Origin: Bacteroidaceae bacterium
GTDB taxonomy: Bacteria > Bacteroidota > Bacteroidia > Bacteroidales > Bacteroidaceae
NCBI GenBank assembly: GCA_017516885.1
Contig: JAFXAR010000001.1
Span: 1 to 64,000, forward strand
Reading direction: 5' to 3'
Length of the DNA: 64,000 nt
Shown: positions 32,597 through 42,408 of the stretch, one piece after another
How the letters are laid out: each line of letters starts with the position of its first letter
How positions within the stretch are numbered: the first letter of the stretch is position 1
Notes under the pieces: model-generated
What the model saw: the letters and a program-made list of their open reading frames with translations, nothing else
What the model was told of the DNA's origin: nothing
The model's database searches: none
Made by a program: the position numbers and the translations under genes

Positions 32597-34360
32597 ATGA
32601 GACGATTGCTATTTGTATTGCTTTGTCTGTTTGCGTTTACAGGCATGGCGCAGGAGGGTTCTGTTGCTTACCCTTCTGAGAAAGAGTGTGTGCCAATGGC
32701 GCAGGAGATTTCACTTATCCCTCAGCCGGCAAAAATTTGCGTGAATGAGGGCAAGTTCCTTTTCAGAGGAAAGGTTGCTATATGCTATCCCGAAATAAAG
32801 GACAGGGAGATTAAGGCTGTAGCGGATAACTTTGTTGATGAATTCAAGAAGGCAACCGGTATAAAGCTCAAGAAAACGACACCTAAAAAGAAGAAGGTTC
32901 TTGGTAAGGCTGTAACCGTGTATGACAAGAAAGCCGATGCGCATATTGTAATGCATGTCGACAATTCTATGGGCGGCGAGGCTTACAAACTCTCTGTTGC
33001 GCCGAAAAGAATTGACATTGCCGCGGCAAAGCCCGCCGGATTCTTCTATGCTTTCCAGACATTAAAGCAGCTTATGCCACGCAATGTTATGGCTGGCGTA
33101 TATACAGACAGTTTTACAATGGAATTGGGGTTGCATGATTGCCTTCCAACTGAATATCCAGTTCCTTGTGTTGAAATTGAGGATGAGCCGCGTTTCGGCT
33201 GGCGCGGATTCATGCTTGACGAAGGCCGTCATTTCTACGGCAAGGAGGAAATCAAGAAAATTCTTGATGTGATGGCAGCCTACAAGATGAACCGTTTCCA
33301 TTGGCATCTGACAGAAGACCAGGGCTGGCGCATAGAAATAAAAAAATATCCTAAACTTACCGAAGTTGGCGCTTGGCGTAACAGCAAAGTTCTTGGCTGG
33401 GGCGAGGTTAAGCCCGATGGACAGCTCTATGGCGGCTATTACACCCGCAAGGACGTGAAGGAGATTGTGGATTATGCAAAGCAGCGTTTCATTGAGATTG
33501 TGCCCGAAGTGGATATTCCCGGACACTCTCAGGCTGCAGTGGCGTCATATCCCGAATTCCTTGCCTGTGACCCTGAAAAGGAACACGAAGTATGGCTGTG
33601 GCAGGGGGTGTCGCCCGATGTTATAAATGTTGCCAATCCAAAGGCGGTGCAGTTTGCAAAGGATGTAATTGATGAACTTACTGAGATGTTCCCCTTTGGC
33701 TATATTCATTTGGGCGGTGACGAGTGCCCTACACAAAAATGGGAGCGTAACAGCGACTGCCAGGCTCTGCTCAAGGAGATTGGTTCTGAAAACTACCGCG
33801 ATTTGCAGATTCACTTCTACAAACAGCTGAAGGAGCATATTGCACAGAAACCGGCAGAAAAACAGCGCAAGCTTATTTTCTGGAACGAGGTGCTTCACGG
33901 AAACACTGCGCCATTGGGAGATGACATTACAATTATGGCATGGATAGGCGCTGACAATGCGGCTGTCGATGCCGCGAAGCGTGGCATGAACACAATCCTT
34001 TCGCCGCAGATTCCTTACTACATCAACCGCCGTCAGTCAAAGCTTGAGACAGAACCGCGCTCTCAAGGCTATGGCGATGAAACAGTAGAGCGTGTTTACA
34101 GCTACAAGCCGATGAACAATGTGGATGCTTCATTGCAGCCTAAATATATGGGAGTGCAGGCTAACTTCTGGACTGAGTGGGTTGAAGAGCCCGAGGTGGT
34201 TGAGTATCTTATGCTGCCGCGTCTTGCTGCTGTTGCCGAGGCGGGGTGGAGCAAGCCTGAACGGCGCGACTACAAGGATTTCCTCAAGCGTCTGCAAGGC
34301 GAGGCTGTATATTACAGGCTGAAGGGGGTAAGCTACGGCAAGCATGTATTTGAAAAATAA
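32597..34360 (+). CDS. GH20 beta-N-acetylhexosaminidase
   Basis: The 587-residue exported enzyme has a signal peptide (about 1-18, GMAQ), an N-terminal GH20b alpha/beta domain (about 35-180) and the catalytic TIM barrel. The GH20 Asp-Glu pair is in HLGGDECPT (near 375), and HWHLTEDQGWRIEIK and VPEVDIPGH are further barrel motifs. It releases terminal GlcNAc or GalNAc by substrate-assisted catalysis, probably from mucin, N-glycans or chitooligosaccharides in the periplasm. No SusC/D pair or other glycan gene is adjacent. Confidence 0.93.
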   Translation: MRRLLFVLLCLFAFTGMAQEGSVAYPSEKECVPMAQEISLIPQPAKICVNEGKFLFRGKVAICYPEIKDREIKAVADNFVDEFKKATGIKLKKTTPKKKKVLGKAVTVYDKKADAHIVMHVDNSMGGEAYKLSVAPKRIDIAAAKPAGFFYAFQTLKQLMPRNVMAGVYTDSFTMELGLHDCLPTEYPVPCVEIEDEPRFGWRGFMLDEGRHFYGKEEIKKILDVMAAYKMNRFHWHLTEDQGWRIEIKKYPKLTEVGAWRNSKVLGWGEVKPDGQLYGGYYTRKDVKEIVDYAKQRFIEIVPEVDIPGHSQAAVASYPEFLACDPEKEHEVWLWQGVSPDVINVANPKAVQFAKDVIDELTEMFPFGYIHLGGDECPTQKWERNSDCQALLKEIGSENYRDLQIHFYKQLKEHIAQKPAEKQRKLIFWNEVLHGNTAPLGDDITIMAWIGADNAAVDAAKRGMNTILSPQIPYYINRRQSKLETEPRSQGYGDETVERVYSYKPMNNVDASLQPKYMGVQANFWTEWVEEPEVVEYLMLPRLAAVAEAGWSKPERRDYKDFLKRLQGEAVYYRLKGVSYGKHVFEK

Positions 34361-34464
34361 AACCGCAGCTGTAAATCCTGATTATTTGATTTATATTGCA
34401 AACTAAGAAACTGTGATATGCTTAGAGGCTGACTAAAACAGCTCTTTTTATCCAGCCTCCCTAC

Positions 34465-34504
34465 AAACGTGGGTGACACAAAAGCTTTTGTGTCACCCAC
34501 GTTT
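34465..34504. terminator. 40-bp perfect inverted-repeat terminator
   Basis: The sequence is a perfect palindrome centred between 34484 and 34485 (core GTGTCACCCACG on the 3' arm), followed by a run of T. It ends the GH20 gene transcript and could also stop the opposite strand. Confidence 0.85.
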
Positions 34505-34554
34505 TTTTGTTTCCATTTCGCCCGCATGTTATTATATATATAAAATTTTTATTG

Positions 34555-34562
34555 TATCTTTG
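34555..34562 (+). promoter_or_regulatory. Candidate -7 box of lepA
   Basis: TATCTTTG is a perfect TAnnTTTG, 62 nt before ATG 34624. The -33 region is AT-rich without TTTG. Confidence 0.5.
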
Positions 34563-34623
34563 TAAATTAAAACCAAAAACGGCCAATTGAGTGCCGGTTA
34601 AGAAGTAAAAAACAAAACTATAT

Positions 34624-36405
34624 ATGGAAAAAATCAGAAATTTTTGCATTATTGCCCACATTGACCATGGAAAATCGACATTGGCCGACCGTCTGCTGGA
34701 GACAACAAAGACAATAAATGTCACCGAAGGCCAGATGCTGGATAACATGGACCTTGAGAAAGAGCGCGGAATCACAATAAAGAGCCATGCAATTCAGATG
34801 GAGTACATGTACAAGGGCGAGAAATATATCCTTAACCTTATTGACACTCCGGGACACGTTGACTTTTCGTACGAGGTGTCGCGCTCTATTGCAGCGTGCG
34901 AGGGCGCTTTGCTTGTTGTTGATGCCACCCAGGGCGTTCAGGCGCAGACAATTTCAAATCTCTACATGGCGGTTGACCAGGGGCTTGAGATTATTCCTGT
35001 AATCAATAAGTGCGACATGATTAACGCTATGCCCGAAGAGGTTAAGGACGAAATCATTGACCTGCTGGGCTGTGACCGCGAGGATATAATTGAAGCCTCG
35101 GGAAAAACCGGCATGGGCGTTGAGGAAATTTTGCAGGCCGTGGTAGAGCGTATCCCTGCACCTCAAGGCGATGAGGAAGCACCGCTTCAGGCACTTATCT
35201 TTGACTCTGTGTTCAACTCTTTCCGTGGCATTATCGCATATTTCAAGATTACCAATGGCGTGCTTCGCAAGGGCGACAAGGTTAAGTTCTTCAATACCGG
35301 AAAAGAGTATGATGCTGATGAAATAGGCGTGCTGAAGATGGAACTTTCACCGCGTCAGGAACTGCGCACCGGTGATGTCGGCTATATAATCTCAGGCATC
35401 AAGACATCGCGCGAGGTTAAGGTGGGCGATACCATCACCCACATTGCCCGCCCCTGTTCTGCAGCTATTGCCGGATTTGAGGAGGTAAAGCCTATGGTCT
35501 TTGCCGGCGTTTACCCAATTGAGGCCGAGGATTACGAGGATTTGCGCGCTTCGCTTGAAAAGCTTCAGCTCAATGACGCATCGCTTACATTTACTCCCGA
35601 ATCGTCAGCAGCCCTGGGATTCGGTTTCCGTTGCGGTTTCCTCGGCCTGCTGCACATGGAGATTGTTCAGGAGCGCCTTGACCGCGAGTTCGATATGAGT
35701 GTCATCACTACGGTGCCTAACGTCTCCTACATGGTCTATGACAAGCAGGGCGAGGCTAAGGAGGTGCACAACCCAGGCGGCATGCCCGACCAGACACTCA
35801 TTGACCACATTGAAGAACCTTACATCAATGCAAGCATAATTACGCGCGCCGATTACATTGGGCCTATCATGACACTCTGCCTTTCAAAGCGCGGCGAGCT
35901 GCTTAAGCAGGAATTTATAACCGGAAACCGCGTTGATATACGTTTCCTGCTGCCGCTTGGAGAGATTGTGATTGACTTCTATGACAAACTGAAGAGCATT
36001 TCAAAAGGATATGCTTCGTTCGACTATCATCCCGCAGGCTTCAGAACTTCAAAACTCATAAAGCTTGATATTTTGCTTAACGGAGAGCCTGTTGACGCGC
36101 TTTCAACACTTACCCATGTTGACAATGCATACGGTCTTGGCCGTCAAATGTGCGAGAAGCTGCGCGACCTTATCCCAAGACAGCAGTTCGATATTGCGCT
36201 TCAGGCTGCCATAGGCACAAAAATCATAGCACGCGAGACAATCAAGCAGGTGCGCAAGGATGTGACAGCGAAGTGTTACGGAGGCGACGTGTCGCGCAAG
36301 CGCAAGTTGCTTGAGAAGCAGAAGAAAGGAAAGAAGCGCATGAAGCAGATAGGTAACGTGGAAGTGCCACAGAAGGCATTCCTTGCTGTACTTAAACTTG
36401 ATTAA
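34624..36405 (+). CDS. lepA: Elongation factor 4 (LepA)
   Basis: This 593-residue translational GTPase has G1 [10 protein letters not shown]3 DTPGHVDF and G4 NKCD (VINKCDMIN), EF-G-like domains, and the LepA-specific C-terminus ([20 protein letters not shown], then [11 protein letters not shown]). It acts on the ribosome, likely in back-translocation or 30S biogenesis. Length and motifs are normal. It heads a group with ftsY and rimO on the same strand. Confidence 0.97.
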   Translation: MEKIRNFCIIAHIDHGKSTLADRLLETTKTINVTEGQMLDNMDLEKERGITIKSHAIQMEYMYKGEKYILNLIDTPGHVDFSYEVSRSIAACEGALLVVDATQGVQAQTISNLYMAVDQGLEIIPVINKCDMINAMPEEVKDEIIDLLGCDREDIIEASGKTGMGVEEILQAVVERIPAPQGDEEAPLQALIFDSVFNSFRGIIAYFKITNGVLRKGDKVKFFNTGKEYDADEIGVLKMELSPRQELRTGDVGYIISGIKTSREVKVGDTITHIARPCSAAIAGFEEVKPMVFAGVYPIEAEDYEDLRASLEKLQLNDASLTFTPESSAALGFGFRCGFLGLLHMEIVQERLDREFDMSVITTVPNVSYMVYDKQGEAKEVHNPGGMPDQTLIDHIEEPYINASIITRADYIGPIMTLCLSKRGELLKQEFITGNRVDIRFLLPLGEIVIDFYDKLKSISKGYASFDYHPAGFRTSKLIKLDILLNGEPVDALSTLTHVDNAYGLGRQMCEKLRDLIPRQQFDIALQAAIGTKIIARETIKQVRKDVTAKCYGGDVSRKRKLLEKQKKGKKRMKQIGNVEVPQKAFLAVLKLD

Positions 36406-36472
36406 AAAGTGACCGAAGAGTGCATGACTATAATGCACGCGGTTTATTTAGGAACATTTTATAAGAAAGAAT

Positions 36473-37429
36473 ATGGGAATATTCAGTTTTTTTAGCCGAG
36501 AGAAGAAAGAGGTCCTTGACCAGGGACTTTCAAAGACAAAGCAGAGCGTGTTCAGCAAGATTGCGCGTGCCATAGCGGGAAAGAGTGAAATTGACGATGA
36601 GGTACTTGATAATCTTGAGGAGGTGCTTGTTACATCGGATGTGGGTGTAGAGACTACACTGAAAATCATTGACCGCGTACAGAAACGTGCTGCACGCGAC
36701 AAGTTTATGAATACAAACGAGTTGAACAAACTGCTCAAGGACGAGATAGCACAATTGCTAATGGAGAACAACAGCAACGATGGCAACGACCCGTTCAGCA
36801 TTCCAACCGTTCCCGGGCAGCCTTATGTGATAATGGTTGTTGGTGTAAATGGAGTGGGGAAAACCACAACAATAGGCAAATTGGCCTATCAGTACAAGAA
36901 GGCAGGAAAGAAAGTCTATCTTGGAGCGGCTGACACCTTCCGCGCTGCAGCAGTGGAGCAGCTTGTAGAGTGGGGACACCGTGCCGATGTTCCTGTGATA
37001 AAGCAGGGCATGGGGTCCGACCCTGCATCAGTGGCCTTTGACACTCTCTCATCGGCTGTTGCAAATAATGCCGATGTTGTGATTATTGACACAGCGGGCC
37101 GTCTGCACAACAAGGTGGGCCTCATGAACGAACTTACCAAAATCAAGAACGTAATGCAGAAGGTTGTGCCAACAGCCCCCAATGATGTGATGCTCGTGCT
37201 TGACGGCTCTACCGGACAGAATGCATTTGAGCAGGCCAAGCAGTTTACAAAAGCTACCGAGGTGTCGTCTTTGGCAATTACCAAGCTTGACGGTACGGCA
37301 AAGGGCGGTGTGGTGATAGGCATCAGCGACCAGTTCAAGATTCCGGTAAGATACATCGGCCTTGGCGAGGGCATTGACCATCTTCAGGTATTCAACCGAG
37401 AGGAGTTTGTTGATTCACTATTCGGATAA
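36473..37429 (+). CDS. ftsY: Signal recognition particle receptor FtsY
   Basis: The 318-residue GTPase has an N domain (about 1-90) and a G domain with GVNGVGKTTTIGKLA, DTFRAAAVEQL, DTAGRLH and TKLDGTAKGG. It lacks the long acidic A domain of E. coli FtsY, as is normal in Bacteroidota. It docks SRP-ribosome complexes at the membrane. rimO starts 3 nt after its stop. Confidence 0.97.
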   Translation: MGIFSFFSREKKEVLDQGLSKTKQSVFSKIARAIAGKSEIDDEVLDNLEEVLVTSDVGVETTLKIIDRVQKRAARDKFMNTNELNKLLKDEIAQLLMENNSNDGNDPFSIPTVPGQPYVIMVVGVNGVGKTTTIGKLAYQYKKAGKKVYLGAADTFRAAAVEQLVEWGHRADVPVIKQGMGSDPASVAFDTLSSAVANNADVVIIDTAGRLHNKVGLMNELTKIKNVMQKVVPTAPNDVMLVLDGSTGQNAFEQAKQFTKATEVSSLAITKLDGTAKGGVVIGISDQFKIPVRYIGLGEGIDHLQVFNREEFVDSLFG

Positions 37430-37432
37430 GCG

Positions 37433-38734
37433 ATGAAAAAAAAGCGCATTGACATAATAACGATGGGCTGCTCAAAGAATCTTGTCGATTCGGAGCATTT
37501 AATGAGGCAGCTCGAGGAGTGCGGATATGAGGTCTTTCACGACAGCGACAATCCCTGCGGAGAGATTGCCGTGATAAATACATGCGGCTTCATAGGCGAT
37601 GCAAAGCAGGAATCCATAAATATGATTCTTGAGTTCTGCGAACGCAAGGAGCAGGGCAATCTTGAGAAACTGTATGTGATGGGTTGCCTGTCGGAAAGGT
37701 ATCTTAATGAACTCCGGGAGGAAATATCCCAGGTAGACAAGTTCTACGGCAAGTTCAATTGGACAGCCCTTTTGGATGACCTCAAACAGCAGTATAACGA
37801 GGGGATTGCAAACGAGCGCGTGCTGACTACCCCAGGACACTATGCCTACCTGAAAATCTCCGAAGGATGCAACCGCCGTTGTGCCTATTGCGCTATCCCC
37901 ATAATTACAGGCAGTCACAAGTCGCGCCCTATTGAAGAGATTCTTGACGAGGTGCGCTATCTTGTTTCAAAAGGCGTAAGGGAATTTCAGGTAATAGCAC
38001 AGGAACTTACATACTATGGAGTTGACATATACAAGAAGCAGAGCATTGCCGAACTTGTAGAGAGAATGTCGGAAATAGAGGGTGTTGAGTGGATTCGGCT
38101 GCACTATGCCTATCCGTCAAATTTCCCTTACGACTTGCTGAGGGTAATGCGTGAAAGGAAAAATGTTTGCAAGTATCTTGATATTGCGCTTCAGCATGTA
38201 AGCACGAAAATTCTGAAGAAGATGCTGCGTAACGTCACCAAGGAGGATACCTATGCCCTTGTGGAGAGAATGCGCAGCGAAGTTCCGGGAATATGCCTCA
38301 GAACTACAATGATGGTGGGATTTCCGGGAGAGACCGAGAAGGAGTTTGAGGAGCTTATGGAGTTTGTCAAATGGGCAAAGTTTGACCGCCTGGGTGCTTT
38401 CGCCTATTGCGAGGAAGATGGCACATACGCTGCAATGAACTATCGCGACAGTGTTTCGCAGAAAAAGAAACAGGAGCGCCTTGACCGCTTGATGGAAGTC
38501 CAGCAGCGAATATCGGCAAGGCTCAATGATGAAAAGGTGGGCAAGGTGTTCAGAACTGTCATTGACAGGGTTGAGGGCGATTACTATATTGGCCGCACTG
38601 AATTTGATTCTCCCGATGTTGATACAGAGGTTCTTATACATACAGCAGAGGGAGAACTTGAAATAGGCGCTTTCTATAATGTCCGCATTACAGATGCAGT
38701 TGAATTTGACCTTATGGGCCAGGTTGTACAATAA
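37433..38734 (+). CDS. rimO: Ribosomal protein S12 methylthiotransferase RimO
   Basis: The 433-residue radical SAM enzyme has the N-terminal UPF0004 domain (MGCSKNLVDSE, INTCGFIGDA, VMGCLSERY) holding one 4Fe-4S cluster. The radical SAM motif CNRRCAYC (near 145) and a C-terminal TRAM domain follow. It methylthiolates an Asp of S12. Its position next to ftsY is common in Bacteroidales. Confidence 0.95.
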   Translation: MKKKRIDIITMGCSKNLVDSEHLMRQLEECGYEVFHDSDNPCGEIAVINTCGFIGDAKQESINMILEFCERKEQGNLEKLYVMGCLSERYLNELREEISQVDKFYGKFNWTALLDDLKQQYNEGIANERVLTTPGHYAYLKISEGCNRRCAYCAIPIITGSHKSRPIEEILDEVRYLVSKGVREFQVIAQELTYYGVDIYKKQSIAELVERMSEIEGVEWIRLHYAYPSNFPYDLLRVMRERKNVCKYLDIALQHVSTKILKKMLRNVTKEDTYALVERMRSEVPGICLRTTMMVGFPGETEKEFEELMEFVKWAKFDRLGAFAYCEEDGTYAAMNYRDSVSQKKKQERLDRLMEVQQRISARLNDEKVGKVFRTVIDRVEGDYYIGRTEFDSPDVDTEVLIHTAEGELEIGAFYNVRITDAVEFDLMGQVVQ

Positions 38735-38792
38735 TATACATTGAAATATGCTGTTCCCTGATAAATTTCAGGCAGCAATAATTGAATATAAT

Positions 38793-39065
38793 ATGAATAA
38801 TAAGGAATTTATCACAAAACTTGCCAAGCGCAGCGGAATGTCAATGGCCGATACCACAGCAAATGTGGAGGCTTTTGTGGGCATTGTAACCGAGCGCCTT
38901 AAGGATGGCGACCAGCTTAATGTGTCGGGTTTTGGCGTGCTTGAGACCAAAATGCGCAAAGAGCGCCTTTCGGTAAATCCAAAGACCGGCCAGCGCTTTC
39001 TTGTGCCCCCGAAGATTCAGCCTTCATTCCGTCCGAGCGGCAAACTTAAAGATAAGTTCAAATAA
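38793..39065 (+). CDS. HU-family DNA-binding protein
   Basis: The 90-residue protein has the HU/IHF fold: N-terminal helices (MNNKEFITKLAKRSGMS...), then the beta-arm region GFGVLETKMRKERLSVNPKTG with the conserved Pro at the arm tip. I chose ATG 38793 over an upstream ATG at 38748 because family members start with this helix. It precedes a second, larger HU-like gene by 14 nt, so the two form a unit. Confidence 0.88.
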   Translation: MNNKEFITKLAKRSGMSMADTTANVEAFVGIVTERLKDGDQLNVSGFGVLETKMRKERLSVNPKTGQRFLVPPKIQPSFRPSGKLKDKFK

Positions 39066-39079
39066 AACGGAGAAACCTT

Positions 39080-40381
39080 ATGAGCGAGAAACTTAACCAT
39101 TCGGATATTAGTGCGCTTCTTGCGAAAGAGACAGGAATCTCCGTAGCAAAGTCAGAGGCATTTACAAAAAATCTGTTCGACCTCATAATTGAAGGGTTAG
39201 AGCAGGACGGCATTGTGAAAATCAATGGCATTGGAACTTTCAAGATAACCGATGTCGCTAACCGTTCAAGCGTAAATGTGAACACCGGCGAGAAATTTGA
39301 AATAAAAGGACACAAGAAACTCTCCTTTGTCCCGGCAGAGGTGCTTAAAGATGCCGTTAACCAGCCTTTCGCAATGTTTGAGCCTGTGGAGGTTGACGAC
39401 TCATATACCGATGACGATGATGTAGCAGGCGAAGCTGATGAAAATACAGAAGTTATTGCAGAGGAACAGCCGGCAGTAACCGGTGAGCCTTTTGCAGATG
39501 AGTGTGAAAACGATGTTACAGAAGAAGCGGAGACCGTTGCCTCAAAGAATGGTGGCAGCGAAAATGAAGATGAAGGAACAGAAGAAGCACATGCAGCCGT
39601 TTCTGCGGCAGTAACAGCAGAGGAAACCTCAGATGAAACGGTCAATGATGCGTCCGAAGCAGCTCAAGAGCAGGAATATCAGCCTGAGACAGTTGCCGAA
39701 GAACCTATAATTGAAGAACCCGAAAGCAAAGAGCCTGAAAAGATAGAACCGGAGAAAAATGAAACAGCCGGCAAGAAGGATACTGCCGCTGTCACTCCGC
39801 GCAGGGAAAGAAGCGGCAAGAAAGCGCTTCTTACAATAATCATTATGCTTGCTTTGGGTGCAGGATATTACTGGTTTATAAATAAGGAGAATGAGAATGA
39901 GGCAACGCAGAGACAGAAGCAGACGCTCCTGGCTGTTGCCGGCGAAAATGGCATTGATGCCAAAAGCGCCAAGGTTGAAGCAAAGCCTATTGAGGAGAAA
40001 CCGACAGAGCAGCCGGTTGTGAAGGATACAGTTGCTGACAGCAATATACAGGCAATTGCTTCACAGCCGCAGCACGAAACAGTTGAGGAAAAGCAGGCCG
40101 GGACTGTTGTTATGAATAAGGAGTACAAGTTTGTTATGGCAACTGAACTGTCGGTCCGCAAAGACCGTGATATTGCACCTTCCGATACAACGCTTTATGC
40201 TATAAAAGGCGAGGTGGCGGTGCATGAAGTAGCTGCAGACGAGAATCTTGCCAAGATTTCGCTTAAGTATTACGGAAGCCGCAAGCTATGGCCATATATT
40301 GCGAAGTACAATAATCTTTCCGATCCGGGCGGTATTTCTGCCGGAATGAGGTTGACAATTCCTGAACTTCGCGCCAAATAA
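39080..40381 (+). CDS. HU-like, transmembrane, LysM fusion protein
   Basis: The 433-residue protein combines three parts. Residues 1-95 are HU-like (VKINGIGTFKITDVANRSSVNVNTGEK). A Glu/Ala-rich acidic linker covers about 100-240. One membrane helix (about 249-270, ALLTIIIMLALGAGYYWFI) follows. A C-terminal LysM-like domain (about 378-430, DENLAKISLKYYGSRKLWPYIAKYN) ends it. With the positive-inside rule (RRERSGKK before the helix) the HU part would be cytoplasmic and LysM periplasmic, placing DNA binding and peptidoglycan binding in one chain. Such fusions occur in Bacteroidota but their role is not known to me. Confidence 0.8.
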   Translation: MSEKLNHSDISALLAKETGISVAKSEAFTKNLFDLIIEGLEQDGIVKINGIGTFKITDVANRSSVNVNTGEKFEIKGHKKLSFVPAEVLKDAVNQPFAMFEPVEVDDSYTDDDDVAGEADENTEVIAEEQPAVTGEPFADECENDVTEEAETVASKNGGSENEDEGTEEAHAAVSAAVTAEETSDETVNDASEAAQEQEYQPETVAEEPIIEEPESKEPEKIEPEKNETAGKKDTAAVTPRRERSGKKALLTIIIMLALGAGYYWFINKENENEATQRQKQTLLAVAGENGIDAKSAKVEAKPIEEKPTEQPVVKDTVADSNIQAIASQPQHETVEEKQAGTVVMNKEYKFVMATELSVRKDRDIAPSDTTLYAIKGEVAVHEVAADENLAKISLKYYGSRKLWPYIAKYNNLSDPGGISAGMRLTIPELRAK

Positions 40382-40468
40382 AGCTGCTTTAAGGGTTAAA
40401 GTATGTTACAACTAACAATGCTTAAACCTATTTGAAGAAAATTAACATGCTTGCTGACATTTATACAG

Positions 40469-40476
40469 TAAATTTG
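40469..40476 (+). promoter_or_regulatory. Candidate -7 box of Bat cluster
   Basis: TAAATTTG matches TAnnTTTG and lies 36 nt before the moxR ATG. Confidence 0.5.
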
Positions 40477-40512
40477 TGCAAAATCAAAACAAAATAACGC
40501 AATAATATAATT

Positions 40513-41508
40513 ATGAGTACAACAATTGACATTCGTGAATTGAATGAAATGATTGAAAGGCAGAGTGGATTCATTACCAATTTGCAGGCAGGAATGGACA
40601 AGACAATAGTTGGCCAGAAGCATCTTGTTGAATCATTGCTCATTGGCCTTTTGGCCGATGGCCATGTGCTGCTTGAGGGCCTTCCCGGCTTGGCAAAGAC
40701 ACTTGCAATTAAGACACTCTCGCAGCTTATCGATGCAGACTTCAGCCGTATTCAGTTTACTCCAGACCTTCTGCCGGCCGACGTTCTTGGTACAATGGTC
40801 TATAGCCAGAAGGATGAGGAGTTCAAGATAAAGAAAGGCCCTATCTTTGCAAACTTCATACTTGCCGATGAGATTAACCGTGCTCCGGCAAAGGTTCAGA
40901 GTGCGCTTCTTGAGGCAATGCAGGAGCGCCAGGTTACAATTGGCAAGGAAACATTCAAAATGCCCGAACCGTTCCTTGTGCTTGCAACACAGAACCCAAT
41001 TGAACAGGAGGGTACATACCCTCTGCCTGAGGCGCAGGTTGACCGTTTTATGCTTAAGGTGGTGATTACTTATCCCGAAATTTCGGAGGAGATTAGGATT
41101 ATACGCCAGAATATCAAAGGTGAAAGAACTGAGGTAAGACCGGTGCTGACGCCTAATGAAATTGTAGAGGCACGCAAGGTGGTGCGCCAGGTATATATTG
41201 ACGAGAAGATAGAGAAGTATATTGCTGATATTGTATTCGCTACACGATTCCCCGAAAAGTACGGCCTTAGTGAACTTAAAGAGCTCATCTCGTTCGGCGC
41301 TTCTCCGCGAGCATCAATAAACATGGCCTTGGCAGCCCGTGCCTATGCTTTCATCAAGCGCAGAGGATATGTTGTTCCAGAGGATGTGCGTGCAGTCGCA
41401 CATGATGTGCTGCGCCACCGCATCGGTCTCAGCTATGAGGCTGAGGCAAGCAACATGACATCCGACGAGATTGTAAGCCTTGTATTGAATAGTGTAGAAG
41501 TACCCTAA
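40513..41508 (+). CDS. MoxR-family AAA+ ATPase
   Basis: The 331-residue ATPase has Walker A GLPGLAKT (near 56), Walker B ILADEINRAP (near 115), sensor LATQNPIEQEGTYPLPEAQ and an Arg-containing C-terminal lid. MoxR proteins act as chaperone-like partners of VWA proteins. It is the first gene of the Bat cluster, and the DUF58 gene follows after 9 nt. A role in envelope maturation or oxidative-stress tolerance follows from Bacteroides fragilis Bat work. Confidence 0.93.
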   Translation: MSTTIDIRELNEMIERQSGFITNLQAGMDKTIVGQKHLVESLLIGLLADGHVLLEGLPGLAKTLAIKTLSQLIDADFSRIQFTPDLLPADVLGTMVYSQKDEEFKIKKGPIFANFILADEINRAPAKVQSALLEAMQERQVTIGKETFKMPEPFLVLATQNPIEQEGTYPLPEAQVDRFMLKVVITYPEISEEIRIIRQNIKGERTEVRPVLTPNEIVEARKVVRQVYIDEKIEKYIADIVFATRFPEKYGLSELKELISFGASPRASINMALAARAYAFIKRRGYVVPEDVRAVAHDVLRHRIGLSYEAEASNMTSDEIVSLVLNSVEVP

Positions 41509-41517
41509 TAGAACCTC

Positions 41518-42384
41518 ATGGAGACAAGTGACCTCATTAAAAAGGTACGCAAAATTGAGATTAAGACGCGCGGCCTTTCGCACAACATATTTGCCGGTGA
41601 GTATCATTCGGCATTCAAGGGGCGCGGCATGTCGTTCAGCGAGGTGCGCGAGTACCAGTACGGCGATGACATACGCGACATAGACTGGAATGTTACTGCT
41701 CGTTTCAATAAACCCTATGTAAAGGTTTTTGAGGAGGAGAGGGAACTTACAGTTATGCTCGTCGTCGACCTGTCCGCCAGTCTTGATTTCGGTACTGTAA
41801 AGCAGACTAAGCGTGAAATGGTCACTGAGATTGCTGCAACATTGGCTTTTGCAGCAATACAGAACAATGACAAGATTGGGGCAATATTCTTTACCGACAA
41901 AATTGAGAAATTCATTCCTCCCAAAAAGGGCAGCAAGCACATCCTTTATATAATAAGGGAACTGCTTGGCTTCAATCCCGAAAATAAGGGCACTGACATA
42001 TCTGTTCCGCTTCAGTTTCTTACCAACGCGCTCAAGAAACGCTGCACGGCTTTCCTTATAAGCGATTTTGTTGACAGCAATGATTTCAGGAATGCGATGA
42101 CCATCGCCAACCGCAAGCATGATGTTGCTGCGATAAAGGTGTACGACAGGCGCTTGGCGGAACTTCCCGATGTAGGTCTTGTAAAGATGTACGATGCAGA
42201 GACCGGAAACGAGGTGCTTGTCGACACATCCTCTTCAAAGGTTAGAAACGCTCAAAAAGAGTGGTGGAGGCAGCAGTGCGAAAGGCTTGACGAGATGTTC
42301 AAGAAAAGCGGTGTTGATTCTGTATCAGTGCGCACAGACCAGGATTATGTAAAGGCTCTTATGAATCTGTTTGCACAGAGGTAA
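41518..42384 (+). CDS. DUF58 domain protein of Bat cluster
   Basis: The 288-residue protein has the DUF58 signature FKGRGMSFSEVREYQYGDDIRDIDW and a VWA-like core with a MIDAS-type DLSAS (VVDLSASLDFG). No membrane helix is evident in this short form. DUF58 proteins partner MoxR ATPases. Spacing to moxR is 9 nt. Confidence 0.9.
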   Translation: METSDLIKKVRKIEIKTRGLSHNIFAGEYHSAFKGRGMSFSEVREYQYGDDIRDIDWNVTARFNKPYVKVFEEERELTVMLVVDLSASLDFGTVKQTKREMVTEIAATLAFAAIQNNDKIGAIFFTDKIEKFIPPKKGSKHILYIIRELLGFNPENKGTDISVPLQFLTNALKKRCTAFLISDFVDSNDFRNAMTIANRKHDVAAIKVYDRRLAELPDVGLVKMYDAETGNEVLVDTSSSKVRNAQKEWWRQQCERLDEMFKKSGVDSVSVRTDQDYVKALMNLFAQR

Positions 42385-42408
42385 TGGTTGAATATAGTGA
42401 CTTGTAAA

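Noticed and set aside
41314..42120. 268-residue minus-strand frame opposite moxR and the DUF58 gene
   Set aside because: It overlaps two well-identified genes and shows no recognisable motif.
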